From positions 65,194-129,193 of the forward strand of contig CAYREV010000004.1 of the NCBI GenBank assembly GCA_964423345.1: a stretch of DNA of 64,000 nt, in the 5' to 3' direction. The position numbers and the translations under genes were made by a program. Below the pieces are notes generated by a model. The model had not been told where the DNA came from and did no database searches. It saw only the letters and a list, made by a program, of their open reading frames with translations. The DNA is from CAYREV01 sp964423345. GTDB lineage: Bacteria > Bacteroidota > Rhodothermia > Balneolales > Balneolaceae. Of the stretch, positions 54,081 to 63,184 are shown one piece after another; position 1 is the stretch's first letter, and each line of letters opens with the position of its first letter.

Positions 54081-54107
54081 AAGATTCACCAGTTACAGCA
54101 GGCAGGT

Positions 54108-54794
54108 ATGGGTAAAGGAAAACTGGAACGTTTCGCCGAAGTCAGGCAATTCAGCAACGTCACTGAGCTTACCGATTTCCAGGATAGCGACAGGGAAAAA
54201 CCGAAGGGGAAGTGGAAAGAGAAGAATTTCGGAAATAAGAACCCTGTAACCCTGGAGCTGGCCTGCGGTAAAGGCAGCTATACCCTTGAGCTGGCTCGAA
54301 AAAATCCCGGCCGGAACTATATAGGGGTCGATATCAAGGGTGCGCGCATCTGGAAAGGAGCCAAGACCGCCCTGGAGGAGGGGCTTGACAATGTTCATTT
54401 TCTGAGGATCTATATCGATCATCTTGACGAGTATTTTGCGAAGGATGAGGTTGATGAGATATGGATTACCTTCCCCGATCCCTATCCCAGGGGCAGTGAC
54501 AAGGGAAAGAGGCTCAGCTCATCCAAGTTTCTCACCATCTACGGGGAGGTGCTTAAAAGGGGAGGCTCTATCCATTTCAAGACGGACGATCCCGGCCTGT
54601 TCGGTTTCACCCGGCAATCGGTACGAAACTTCGGATGCCAGGTGCAGGAGGTGGTTGAAGATGTGTATAGCCAGCGGAAGGATGATCCGCTACTGACTAT
54701 CCAGACCGATTTTGAAAAGCGTCACCTGGAGGAGGGCAGGACTATCCGGTATATACGCTTTAAGTTGCCCCGGGAGTCTGGCGGACTTAGCTAA
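54108..54794 (+). CDS. trmB: tRNA (guanine-N7-)-methyltransferase
   Basis: TrmB methylates G46 in tRNA variable loops. The 228 residues have the SAM site LELACGKGSYTLELA, the ARNPGRNYIGVDIKGAR-like segment, and WITFPDPYPRG, the family signature. The last eight residues (RESGGLS after LP) and the stop codon lie within a 67-bp dispersed repeat at 54772-54838, so the original C-terminus was changed by the insertion of that element. Confidence 0.94.
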   Translation: MGKGKLERFAEVRQFSNVTELTDFQDSDREKPKGKWKEKNFGNKNPVTLELACGKGSYTLELARKNPGRNYIGVDIKGARIWKGAKTALEEGLDNVHFLRIYIDHLDEYFAKDEVDEIWITFPDPYPRGSDKGKRLSSSKFLTIYGEVLKRGGSIHFKTDDPGLFGFTRQSVRNFGCQVQEVVEDVYSQRKDDPLLTIQTDFEKRHLEEGRTIRYIRFKLPRESGGLS

Positions 54795-54838
54795 ACCGAC
54801 ACATTTTTGTAACGATTTCCCAAATTCGACAGACTCCC
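54772..54838. repeat. 67-bp dispersed element with inverted ends, copy 2
   Basis: This copy begins GGGAGTCTGGCGGACTTAG and ends GACAGACTCCC, and the flanking bases extend the palindrome to CCCCGGGAGTCT / AGACTCCCGGGG. It matches the copy at 48094-48161 over its full length with a few differences. It covers the last 23 bases of trmB, including its stop codon. Confidence 0.85.
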
Positions 54839-54897
54839 GGGGGTGAAGCCAAAACCCCGAAACTGTTGACTTTAACGGGGCAGTTGCTTATATCTTA

Positions 54898-54912
54898 GTT
54901 AACACTGTTAAC
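54898..54912. promoter_or_regulatory. Palindromic operator before the TetR gene
   Basis: GTTAACACTGTTAAC is a perfect inverted repeat (GTTAACA-C-TGTTAAC) ending 12 bases before the tetR-type start codon. Position and symmetry fit the binding site of the TetR protein encoded next to it, giving autoregulation. Confidence 0.6.
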
Positions 54913-54924
54913 CAACCTGTTTTT

Positions 54925-55536
54925 ATGCCTCGGAATACCTCTGACAATCTAAAGGACCGGATCCTGGATGCAGCCCGCCAACTGTTGCTGGAAGAAGGGT
55001 ACCGAAATTTTTCACTGCGAAAGGTGGCGAGGGCCACCGGAGTAAGTGCTACCAGTATTTACCTGCATTTTGACGGCAAGGACCACCTGATCCACACCCT
55101 GATGGAGGAGTCTATAGATAGATTGAACGACCGGTTGGAGTCGGCCGCCTCGGATGGCAGCGACCCCTTGCAGAAGCTGAATGACCTTGCATGGGAATAT
55201 GTTTCATTTGCAGTGGAGAACCCCCGCGAGTACCAGATTATCTATATGGTCAGTTCCGACGAGATGTCACGCTACCCCAAGGAAAAATTCAGAAAGGCCC
55301 GAAGAGGATACGAAATAGTAACGGAAGTGCTTGAAGATGGGGTTCGCAAAAACCTCCTGGAGGAAGACCATCCCAAGGTTGCGGCATACACCTACTGGGC
55401 CCAGCTGCACGGGGTGATGTCAATTGTATTGTCAAAACGTTTGGATACCCGCATTAACCAGGAAGCATTTATTGAGCAGGCCATTGACCATATCATCTAT
55501 GGCTTTCATGTTCGTACTGCTCCTGAAATTGAATAA
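54925..55536 (+). CDS. TetR/AcrR family regulator
   Basis: A 203-residue regulator. The N-terminal helix-turn-helix domain reads ILDAARQLLLEEGYRNFSLRKVARATGVSATSIYLHF (in parts GYRNFSLRKVARATGVS and ATSIYLHFDGKD). The C-terminal ligand domain (about 75-200) contains WEYVSFAVENPREYQIIYMV. It sits 31 bases before a large acyl-CoA dehydrogenase gene on the same strand, and a palindrome lies just upstream. Regulation of fatty-acid oxidation by acyl-CoA is a reasonable inference. Confidence 0.88.
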   Translation: MPRNTSDNLKDRILDAARQLLLEEGYRNFSLRKVARATGVSATSIYLHFDGKDHLIHTLMEESIDRLNDRLESAASDGSDPLQKLNDLAWEYVSFAVENPREYQIIYMVSSDEMSRYPKEKFRKARRGYEIVTEVLEDGVRKNLLEEDHPKVAAYTYWAQLHGVMSIVLSKRLDTRINQEAFIEQAIDHIIYGFHVRTAPEIE

Positions 55537-55567
55537 CAGGCTATATTAATATTGTGGAGAACTTATT

Positions 55568-58033
55568 ATGGAATTTTTAAATGATACCCTCGGATTTTTA
55601 AACCAATTTCCAGGCTGGACCATCATCGTCGGCATTGTTGTGGGCTTTACCCTGTTTGCTTTCTGGGGGGTGCCCCTTGGCGTGTGGGCCTTGGCCGGAC
55701 TCATTACCTTGTGGGGGCTCAGTGCCCCGGTATGGCTTATAGCTGCCTATGTGGTCGTCTGCCTGCTATTCAATATTAAGCCGCTGCGCCGCACGTTGGT
55801 CAGCCGTGGGATTATGAAACTGCTGGACGCCCTTAATTTCCTGCCTACCATTTCAGAAACAGAACGTACGGCTATTGAGGCCGGGACAACATGGGTGGAT
55901 GCCGAGCTTTTTTCAGGCAAGCCCGACCTTAAAAGGCTATCGCAGGAAAGTTATCCCGAACTTTCCGAGAAAGAGCGGGAGTTCCTGGAGGGACCGGTGG
56001 AGGAGATATGCAGCCGGGTAAGCGACTGGGAGGTATTTGTTCGCAAGGGTTTTACCGATGAAACCTGGGATTATCTCCGTGAGCATAAATTTTTTGGGTT
56101 GATCATCCCTGAGAAATACGGGGGACTGGAGTTTTCGGCTTCGGCACACAGTACCATCATCACCAAGCTGGCCTCCCGTTGCGGACCGCTGGCAACGACC
56201 GTGATGGTGCCCAACTCCCTGGGGCCGGCCGAGCTGCTTATGCACTACGGTACCGACGAGCAGAAAGACTATTACCTGCCGCGACTGGCAAGGGGAGAGG
56301 AGATGCCCTGTTTTGCCCTGACGGAACCCACAGCCGGCTCCGATGCGGGAGCGATGACGGCCGAAGGGGAGGTTTTCAAAGGCGAAGACGGGGGGCTGAA
56401 GATTCGGTTGAATTTTACGAAGAGGTATATCACCCTTGCATCCATATCGACCATTATCGGGCTGGCGTTTAAGTTACGGGATCCCGAAAATCATCTTGGC
56501 AAGGGCGAAAACCTGGGTATCACCTGTGCACTTATACCCAGTGACACCGAAGGGGTCATCCTCGGCCGACGGCACGATCCGCTTGGAGTGCCGTTCTATA
56601 ACTGCCCCATCGACGGCAAGGATGCCGTTATATCCGTTGACCAGATTATCGGGGGGCGTGAACAGGCCGGTAACGGCTGGCGCATGCTGATGGAGTCGCT
56701 GGGAGTGGGACGGGGCATTTCGCTGCCGGCACAGAGTGTGGGAGGCTCAAAAGTCGCCTCCCGGGCGCTTGGGGCCTATACGGCCGTCCGCCGTCAATTC
56801 GGCATCAATATCGGCAAGTTTGAGGGCATTGAAGAGCCCATGGCCCGGGTGGGAGGATTTACCTACCTGATGGAGGCCGCCCGAAGATATACCTGCGGGG
56901 GAATCGATATAGGCAACAAGCCGGCCGTCGTTACCGCCATAGCCAAGTATTACTTTACGGAGCTGGGCCGCAAGGTTATAAATGACGCGATGGATATACA
57001 GGGCGGTGCGGGAATATCCAGGGGCCCACGCAACCTGCTGGCGAACGGATACATCGCCACTCCCATCGCTATCACGGTAGAGGGAGCCAATATACTGACC
57101 CGAAGCCTGATGATCTTCGGGCAGGGGGCCATACGATGCCATCCCTATGCCTACCGGGAGATAGAAGCGCTTACCAACAAAGACCTTAAGGCCTTCGATG
57201 ATACATTTTGGAAACATATCGGCCATGTAGTTCGCAATGGCGCCAGGGCGTTGCTGATGACCCTCAGCAGGGGGGCACTGGCTTCATCACCGGTAGGAGG
57301 CACCGCTTCCAGGTATTATAAGCGCCTGGCCTGGAGTTCGGCCACTTTTGCCTTTATGGCCGATATAGCCCTGGGCTCCTATGGTGGCGGATTGAAAATC
57401 AAGGAGAAGATAAGCGGCCGTTTTGCGGATATCCTGGGATGGATGTACCTGGCAACTACGGTGCTGCGTCGCTTTGATGCCGAGGGCCGGCCCAAAGAGG
57501 ATGAGGCTTTTTTCAAGTGGTCGCTGGAGTATGCCTTTGCCCAGATCCAGCAGGCTTTCGATGCCATCTATAGAGAGATCAGGGTGCCCGGTCTGTCCTG
57601 GCTTTTCCGGGGACCCATAGGGCTCTGGTCACGTATCAACAGGATCGGCACGATGCCTTCCGACAAACTGGGAAGCCGGGTTGCACAGGCCATGCAGGAA
57701 CCGGGCGAGAGCAGGGACCGGCTTACCGAGGGCATCTATCTGCCGGACGACAAAGAAGAGGCCTTGGGCCGCTATGAGTATGCCCTGCAAACCCTTAAGG
57801 AGGCCGAGACGGTTTATCGAAAACTTCACAAGGCTACCAAGAAGAAAGAGCTGCCCAAGGTGCAGCCGCGTTTCGTCATTGATGAAGCCCTTGAAAAGGG
57901 AATAATCACCGAAGAGGAAGCCGGCCGCATAAGGAAGGCCGAAGATGCGCGGGTGGATATGGTACAGGTAGACGAGTTTACGCAGGAAGAGTACCTTCAC
58001 GAAACTCCGTCTTCGCCCGTCAAGGCCGAATAG
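55568..58033 (+). CDS. Acyl-CoA dehydrogenase, FadE type
   Basis: A large membrane-associated acyl-CoA dehydrogenase of 821 residues, the length of E. coli FadE. The first 75 residues hold two or three hydrophobic segments; a dehydrogenase core follows with ALTEPTAGSDAGAM and PFYNCPIDGKDAVIS, an IQGGAGISRGPRNLLAN block, and a helical C-terminal domain of the DUF1974 type. It carries out the first step of beta-oxidation, with FAD. The preceding TetR gene is likely its regulator. No electron-transfer flavoprotein genes are near. Confidence 0.93.
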   Translation: MEFLNDTLGFLNQFPGWTIIVGIVVGFTLFAFWGVPLGVWALAGLITLWGLSAPVWLIAAYVVVCLLFNIKPLRRTLVSRGIMKLLDALNFLPTISETERTAIEAGTTWVDAELFSGKPDLKRLSQESYPELSEKEREFLEGPVEEICSRVSDWEVFVRKGFTDETWDYLREHKFFGLIIPEKYGGLEFSASAHSTIITKLASRCGPLATTVMVPNSLGPAELLMHYGTDEQKDYYLPRLARGEEMPCFALTEPTAGSDAGAMTAEGEVFKGEDGGLKIRLNFTKRYITLASISTIIGLAFKLRDPENHLGKGENLGITCALIPSDTEGVILGRRHDPLGVPFYNCPIDGKDAVISVDQIIGGREQAGNGWRMLMESLGVGRGISLPAQSVGGSKVASRALGAYTAVRRQFGINIGKFEGIEEPMARVGGFTYLMEAARRYTCGGIDIGNKPAVVTAIAKYYFTELGRKVINDAMDIQGGAGISRGPRNLLANGYIATPIAITVEGANILTRSLMIFGQGAIRCHPYAYREIEALTNKDLKAFDDTFWKHIGHVVRNGARALLMTLSRGALASSPVGGTASRYYKRLAWSSATFAFMADIALGSYGGGLKIKEKISGRFADILGWMYLATTVLRRFDAEGRPKEDEAFFKWSLEYAFAQIQQAFDAIYREIRVPGLSWLFRGPIGLWSRINRIGTMPSDKLGSRVAQAMQEPGESRDRLTEGIYLPDDKEEALGRYEYALQTLKEAETVYRKLHKATKKKELPKVQPRFVIDEALEKGIITEEEAGRIRKAEDARVDMVQVDEFTQEEYLHETPSSPVKAE

Positions 58034-58099
58034 GTTTAACCGCCTGCTGAAGAAGAGATGCAGTCCGGAGCCGGAAAATGATCCTAAACTGTGGCGGTG

Positions 58100-58882
58100 T
58101 TACCAGCCGCCGCTGGCACCACCGCCGCCGGAACCGAATCCTCCGCCGCCGCTGAATCCGCCGAAACTGCCGCCTCCGAAACTGCTGCCGCCGGAGCTTC
58201 CGCTGCCGAAGCCTCCGCCACCAAACCATATGAATCCGTCGGACCCCAGCGTGCGCCTTCTCTTTCCGTTGCCGCCCCCTCTACGAGAGGATGCATAGAC
58301 CACGAATAGCACAAAAAGGATAAAAATGATGGTGGAGGCGGTATCACTTCCTTCACCGGCAGGGGGCTGTTGGGCCAGTTCCCCTTCAAACTCACCCTCG
58401 GCCAGTTTGATCATCACAGTAGTGGCCTGGTCCAGTCCGCCGGCGTAATTGCCGCGTTTGAAAGCGGGGGTGATAATTTCGCGAATGATCCGGCCCGACA
58501 TAGCGTCGGTTATGGCTCCCTCCAGGCCGTACCCCACTTCGATGCGTATCTTTCTTTCGTTGGGAGCGACCAGGATCAGGACTCCGTTGTAGCGCTGTTC
58601 ATGCCACATCTTCCAATCGTTAAATAGCTGTGTTCCTACCTGCTGTATATCATATCCCTTCAGGTCGGGCAATGTGGCAATGGCAATCACGTTGGTTGTG
58701 GTATCCCGGTAATTGCGAAGCTTCTCTTCCAGCATCTGCCGTTCGGACGAGGGCAGCAATTTTGCGAAATCGTTGACCATGCCCACCGGTTCCGAGGGGA
58801 AATCCTGGGCCCACGCCGTTTGGGTTACCGGCAGGAAGAGGGCCAATAATAGAATGGTAAAGCTAGTCTCTCTTATTCTCAT
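58100..58882 (-). CDS. TPM domain protein with glycine-rich tail
   Basis: A 260-residue envelope protein of the YgcG type. A signal peptide (ILLLALFLPVTQTAWA) precedes a TPM domain (about 30-150) with GYDIQQVGTQLFNDW and RKIRIEVGYGLEGAI, then a hydrophobic helix (STIIFILFVLFVVYA) and a tail rich in Gly and Ser ending SGGGGASGGW. TPM domains are linked to photosystem repair in plants but their bacterial role is not settled. The start overlaps the upstream TPM gene by 20 bases, so LemA and both TPM genes form an operon. Confidence 0.86.
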   Translation of the reverse strand: MRIRETSFTILLLALFLPVTQTAWAQDFPSEPVGMVNDFAKLLPSSERQMLEEKLRNYRDTTTNVIAIATLPDLKGYDIQQVGTQLFNDWKMWHEQRYNGVLILVAPNERKIRIEVGYGLEGAITDAMSGRIIREIITPAFKRGNYAGGLDQATTVMIKLAEGEFEGELAQQPPAGEGSDTASTIIFILFVLFVVYASSRRGGGNGKRRRTLGSDGFIWFGGGGFGSGSSGGSSFGGGSFGGFSGGGGFGSGGGGASGGW

Positions 58883-59312
58883 GATAACTTATTTCATCTG
58901 ACAGTTCATTAACGTCTTCACTGTGGTAGGGGAACAATTCCCGGAGTTTTTGGCCAACTTTTTTCACGGCTTGCTCTATGCCCGCCTCATATTCCTCTTT
59001 TTTGAAATGTTCAACCAGGAGGCCCAGGACATCCGACCAAAAATGCTCTTCGACTTTTCGGTGTATGCCTTTACCGGCATATACCGCTGCCTTATGATCT
59101 TCCGTTGCGATATAGACCAGTACCCCGTTTTGCTTCTGTGTCTGATCCATGCCAAGCTCATGAAAGATCCGGGCGGCCCGTTCCAATGGCTCAGTATTGC
59201 AATGGTATTCGAGGTGTACCCGTATTTCACCGGAAGTTTGCTGCTCGGCGGCGGCAATGGCCGAAATGACTTTTTTCTCCTGATTTTCCGTTAAAAAACT
59301 TTTTGAAGACAT
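58863..59312 (-). CDS. TPM domain protein without signal peptide
   Basis: A 149-residue protein with a TPM domain: ENQEKKVISAIAAAEQQTSGEIRVHLEYHC, given as AIAAAEQQTSGEIRVHLEYH, and GVLVYIATEDHKAAVYAGKGI. No signal peptide or membrane helix is visible. It has the same fold as the following TPM gene but is cytoplasmic in prediction. It overlaps that gene by 20 bases and lies 77 bases after LemA. Confidence 0.84.
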   Translation of the reverse strand: MSSKSFLTENQEKKVISAIAAAEQQTSGEIRVHLEYHCNTEPLERAARIFHELGMDQTQKQNGVLVYIATEDHKAAVYAGKGIHRKVEEHFWSDVLGLLVEHFKKEEYEAGIEQAVKKVGQKLRELFPYHSEDVNELSDEISYHENKRD

Positions 59313-59389
59313 GGTGTCCGGTCTGTCTATAGATCAAGTTTCAATTTCCCGCAGGCATTGGCCCTTTATCGGGCGTGAACGGCCGGCCG

Positions 59390-59977
59390 TCAGTTAAAAT
59401 TAACCTCGGGAACTTCGTCGGCCCCTTCATCAGCTTCGAAATAGGCTTTTTTGTCAAATCCCAGAATGCCTGCAAAGATATTACCGGGAAACTTTTGGAT
59501 AGAGGTATTGTAGGTTTGAACGGCCTGGTTAAACCGCATCCTTTCGGTGGAAATCCGGTTTTCAGTACCTTCAAGTTGATCTTGCAAGGCCAGGAAGTTT
59601 TTGTTGGCTTTCAGTTCCGGGTATTTCTCAACAGTGACCAGCAGCCTGGATAATGCACCGGACAGCTGTTGCTGGGCCTGCTGGAAACGGGCCAGTTTCT
59701 GCGGGTCGTCAAGATCGCCGGCCGATACTTGTATAGAGGTGGCCCTGCTGCGGGCCTCAATTACATTGGTCAGTGTCTCCTGTTCAAAATCAGCCGCCCC
59801 CTTGACCGTATTGACGAGATTCGGTACCAGGTCGGCCCGCCGCTGATACTGGTTTTCAACTTGTGCCCAGGCCTGGTTGACCGTTTCCTGTTTTTGGACC
59901 AGGTCATTATTCTTGTTGATGCCGTAGAAAACCAGGAGGGCAACGACCCCCAAACCGACTAATGTTTTGATATTCAT
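59390..59977 (-). CDS. lemA: LemA family protein
   Basis: A 195-residue protein with one N-terminal membrane helix (LVGLGVVALLVFYGI) followed by the LemA coiled-coil domain: NQAWAQVENQYQRRADLVPNLVNTVKG (parts NQAWAQVENQYQRR and DLVPNLVNTVKG) and a late TYNTSIQKFPGNIFAGILGF. LemA proteins are exposed at the membrane and often sit beside TPM genes, as here. Confidence 0.92.
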   Translation of the reverse strand: MNIKTLVGLGVVALLVFYGINKNNDLVQKQETVNQAWAQVENQYQRRADLVPNLVNTVKGAADFEQETLTNVIEARSRATSIQVSAGDLDDPQKLARFQQAQQQLSGALSRLLVTVEKYPELKANKNFLALQDQLEGTENRISTERMRFNQAVQTYNTSIQKFPGNIFAGILGFDKKAYFEADEGADEVPEVNFN

Positions 59978-60118
59978 TGTTGACTAAAGTTGAGTTATGA
60001 ATTGAAGCAAAACCAATATACGAAACGTAAAGTAAAAGGATACAGACAAATAGCTCAAGATATTTTCCGATCTGATTGAAGTTCCCTATCTTTTGCCCTT
60101 TCAAATCAGTTCTGACAT

Positions 60119-60817
60119 ATGAGTGAAAAACCTGAATTTATATACTTCGACCTCGATGATACGCTTCTGGACCATAAGAGTGCAGAGGCCGAAGGATTGA
60201 GGGATGTCTACCGCCATTTCGATTTTTTTGAATCGGTAGGCATGGACGAACTGGTGGAGACCTATCACCGGGTTAACAGCAAGCAATGGCGCCTTTACGG
60301 GAAGGAGGAGGTAAGCCGGGAGGAGCTTCAGCGGAACAGGTTTGAACAGACCCTGGATCGGCTTGGCCTGGACGGGAGCAGGTATCAGGAGGTGGGCGAT
60401 TATTATATGGAGGCCTATCGCAACCACTGGCAATGGATGGAGGGGGCCGAGCAGGCTTTCCATTCTATTCGAAGGCAGTACCCGGTAGGCATCCTCACCA
60501 ACGGCTTTTCAGAAACCCAGAAGATGAAGTTTGAACAATTCGGTTTTTATGACTTTGCTCAACAACTGGTGATATCGGAGGATGTGGGTTATCTGAAACC
60601 GCATCCCCGGATTTTTGAGCATGCCACCGAACGTACAGGCCATGCAGCCGATGACATTCTTTATGTGGGAGACTCGCTGAATTCGGATGTGAAGGGGGGC
60701 ACAAGTTTTGGATGGAATGTAGCATGGTATACTACCAATGGGAAGGTGGAGGAAAACTGTGAAGCCGATTTCGTTTTCAGTAATTTCAAACAGTTATGTA
60801 AATACCTGGCACTTTAG
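60119..60817 (+). CDS. YjjG-family HAD nucleotidase
   Basis: A 232-residue HAD hydrolase. Motif I is YFDLDDTLLDH with Asp11 and Asp13, motif II is LTNGFSETQ, motif III includes Lys in YLKPHPRIFEH and motif IV GDSLNSDVKGG. This set matches YjjG, which removes phosphate from non-canonical pyrimidine nucleotides. It is followed by purL after 86 bases on the same strand. Confidence 0.88.
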   Translation: MSEKPEFIYFDLDDTLLDHKSAEAEGLRDVYRHFDFFESVGMDELVETYHRVNSKQWRLYGKEEVSREELQRNRFEQTLDRLGLDGSRYQEVGDYYMEAYRNHWQWMEGAEQAFHSIRRQYPVGILTNGFSETQKMKFEQFGFYDFAQQLVISEDVGYLKPHPRIFEHATERTGHAADDILYVGDSLNSDVKGGTSFGWNVAWYTTNGKVEENCEADFVFSNFKQLCKYLAL

Positions 60818-60832
60818 TGATGCAGGTTTAAG

Positions 60833-60876
60833 GTTGAAGGTTATTTCGACTTCCGGGATAATTTTCCACCTTCAAC
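60833..60876. repeat. Inverted repeat before purL
   Basis: GTTGAAGGT (60833-60841) and ACCTTCAAC (60868-60876) form a perfect 9-bp inverted repeat with a 26-base spacer in the gap between the YjjG gene and purL. No T-run follows, so it is not a standard terminator. A control element or operator is possible. Confidence 0.35.
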
Positions 60877-60903
60877 TTCCAACACAGTAATCAATATATA
60901 CGG

Positions 60904-63144
60904 ATGTCCGATACAACCCTTACAGAACCCGAAGTGACGCTGGAGCTGGCCATTGAGCACGGCCTGAATGAGGAAGAATATGAAATGATCAAGGATTACC
61001 TGGGGCGTAAACCCACCTTTACGGAACTGGGTGTGTATTCCGTGATGTGGAGCGAGCACTGCTCCTATAAAAATTCCATCCTGGAGATCAAGAAGCTTCC
61101 CAATGAAGGTCCCCAGCTGCTGGTCGGAGCCGGGGAAGAGAATGCGGGACTGGTCGATATAGGCGACGGACTCGGTTGTGCATTCAAGGTGGAAAGCCAC
61201 AATCACCCGTCAGCCATAGAGCCCTACCAGGGCGCAGCCACGGGTGTAGGCGGTATTCACCGGGATATCTTTACCATGGGAGCCCGCCCGGTGGCCAGCC
61301 TTAACTCCCTACGCTTCGGGAAGATGGAAAATGACCGGGTGCGTTTTCTGCTGGACGGGGTGGTACGGGGAATCGCCGACTATGGGAACTCTTTCGGGGT
61401 GCCCGTGGTAGGCGGAGAAATTTATTTTGACGAAAAGTATGAGGGAAATCCGCTGGTCAATGCCATGAGTGTAGGTATCGTGAAAGAGGGCGAAACCGTA
61501 TCAGCAATTGCCGAAGGAGTGGGAAATCCCGTGCTTATTGTGGGGTCGAGCACCGGCCGGGACGGTATTCACGGGGCCACCTTTGCCTCGGAGGAGATCA
61601 GCGAAGAGAGTGAAGAAAAACGGCCCAGCGTGCAGGTGGGCGACCCCTTTACGGAGAAGCTGTTGCTGGAGGCGTCGCTCGAAGCCATCAAAAACGGCGG
61701 CATCGTAGGCATGCAAGATATGGGGGCCGCAGGTATCTCCTGTTCCTCCTCGGAGATGAGCGACAAGGGGGGATGCGGGATGAAACTGGACCTGGATAAA
61801 GTCCCCGCCCGCGAGAAGGGGATGACCGCATACGAGCTGCTGCTTTCCGAAAGCCAGGAGCGGATGCTGATTGTAGCTGAAAAGGGACGCGAGCAGGAGA
61901 TCATCGATATTTACGAAAAGTGGGATCTCAATGCCGTTGTGATCGGAGAAGTGGTGGAAGGTGGGAATGTGACCTACCTGAAAGAGGGGGAGGTCAAGGC
62001 AGATATACCGGCCTCGAGCCTGGTGCTGGGCGGAGGAGCCCCGGTGTATGAGCGGGAGACTGAACGACCTGCCTACCTGGATGAGACCCAAAGCTTTGAG
62101 GTGGACTCCCTCGACCATCCGGCGGATCATGGAGAGATCCTGAAAAAACTCCTGGGTTCCCCCAACATCGCCTCCAAGCGATGGGTATTTGAGCAATATG
62201 ACACCATGGTGCGGACCAATACGGTGAATCGTCCCGGTGCTTCCGATTCGGGTGTGATCCGTATCAAGGGGACCAACAAGGGGCTGGCTGTCAAGACCGA
62301 CTGCAACGGCCGGTATGTGTATCTGAATCCACGGCGCGGGGGGCAGATAGCTGTAGCCGAGGCGGCCCGCAATGTTGTATGCAGCGGCGCCAAGCCGATG
62401 GCTATCACCAACTGCCTGAATTTCGGCAACCCCTACAAGCCGGAGGTGTACTGGACGTTCAGGGAGGCCCTGGCGGGGATGGGCGAAGCCTGCCGCATTT
62501 TCAACACCCCGGTAACGGGAGGAAACGTCAGTTTCTACAATGAAAATCCCAAAGCCGCTGTCTTCCCCACTCCCGTTATAGGCATGCTCGGTTTGATCGA
62601 GGATCTCGAAAATCACACGATGACGCCAGGCTACAAGCAGGAGGGGGATGTGATCTTCTATGTCGGTGCCGATCGCAGGGGGCTGGGCGGCACCGAATAC
62701 CTGAACGCAATTTTTGACCTTACCACGGGCGACGCACCTGCAATAGACCTCGCCTTTGAGGCGAGGCTGCAGGAGTCGCTGCTCGAAAGCATCAGGCTGG
62801 GACTGGCCAATGCCGTCCACGATATCTCCGACGGGGGATTGGGAACGACGCTGGCTGAAATGTCCATTTTCTCCGGTTTGGGTGCCGATCTTGAAATTGA
62901 AGGGCTGGGAGCTGATCTGCATGAAGTGCTCTACAGCGAAGCCCAATCGGGGGTGGTGGTTGCCTGTGATCAAGAAAAAGAGGAAGCCGTCCGCAAGCAC
63001 TTCGAAGAGGCGGGCATTCCCGTTTACAGGCTGGGCCGTAGCGGGGGAGAAGAGCTCCGCATTGGCGATATCATCGCGGCCGATGTCGGGGAATTGCAGG
63101 ATATCTATGAAGGAGTCATCCCCTCGGCAATGAAGCGGTCCTGA
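60904..63144 (+). CDS. purL: Phosphoribosylformylglycinamidine synthase subunit PurL
   Basis: PurL converts FGAR to FGAM in purine synthesis, together with PurQ and PurS. The 746-residue small type has the active-site His52 in MWSEHCSYKNS, KVESHNHPSAIEPYQGAATGVGG (parts KVESHNHPS and GAATGVGG), GAAGISCSSSEM and the second half DISDGGLGTTLAEM. purQ and purS are not in this window. Confidence 0.95.
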   Translation: MSDTTLTEPEVTLELAIEHGLNEEEYEMIKDYLGRKPTFTELGVYSVMWSEHCSYKNSILEIKKLPNEGPQLLVGAGEENAGLVDIGDGLGCAFKVESHNHPSAIEPYQGAATGVGGIHRDIFTMGARPVASLNSLRFGKMENDRVRFLLDGVVRGIADYGNSFGVPVVGGEIYFDEKYEGNPLVNAMSVGIVKEGETVSAIAEGVGNPVLIVGSSTGRDGIHGATFASEEISEESEEKRPSVQVGDPFTEKLLLEASLEAIKNGGIVGMQDMGAAGISCSSSEMSDKGGCGMKLDLDKVPAREKGMTAYELLLSESQERMLIVAEKGREQEIIDIYEKWDLNAVVIGEVVEGGNVTYLKEGEVKADIPASSLVLGGGAPVYERETERPAYLDETQSFEVDSLDHPADHGEILKKLLGSPNIASKRWVFEQYDTMVRTNTVNRPGASDSGVIRIKGTNKGLAVKTDCNGRYVYLNPRRGGQIAVAEAARNVVCSGAKPMAITNCLNFGNPYKPEVYWTFREALAGMGEACRIFNTPVTGGNVSFYNENPKAAVFPTPVIGMLGLIEDLENHTMTPGYKQEGDVIFYVGADRRGLGGTEYLNAIFDLTTGDAPAIDLAFEARLQESLLESIRLGLANAVHDISDGGLGTTLAEMSIFSGLGADLEIEGLGADLHEVLYSEAQSGVVVACDQEKEEAVRKHFEEAGIPVYRLGRSGGEELRIGDIIAADVGELQDIYEGVIPSAMKRS

Positions 63145-63184
63145 TATCGGTGGCGGTTAGGCTTTTTGAGAAAGGATCGCCGGT

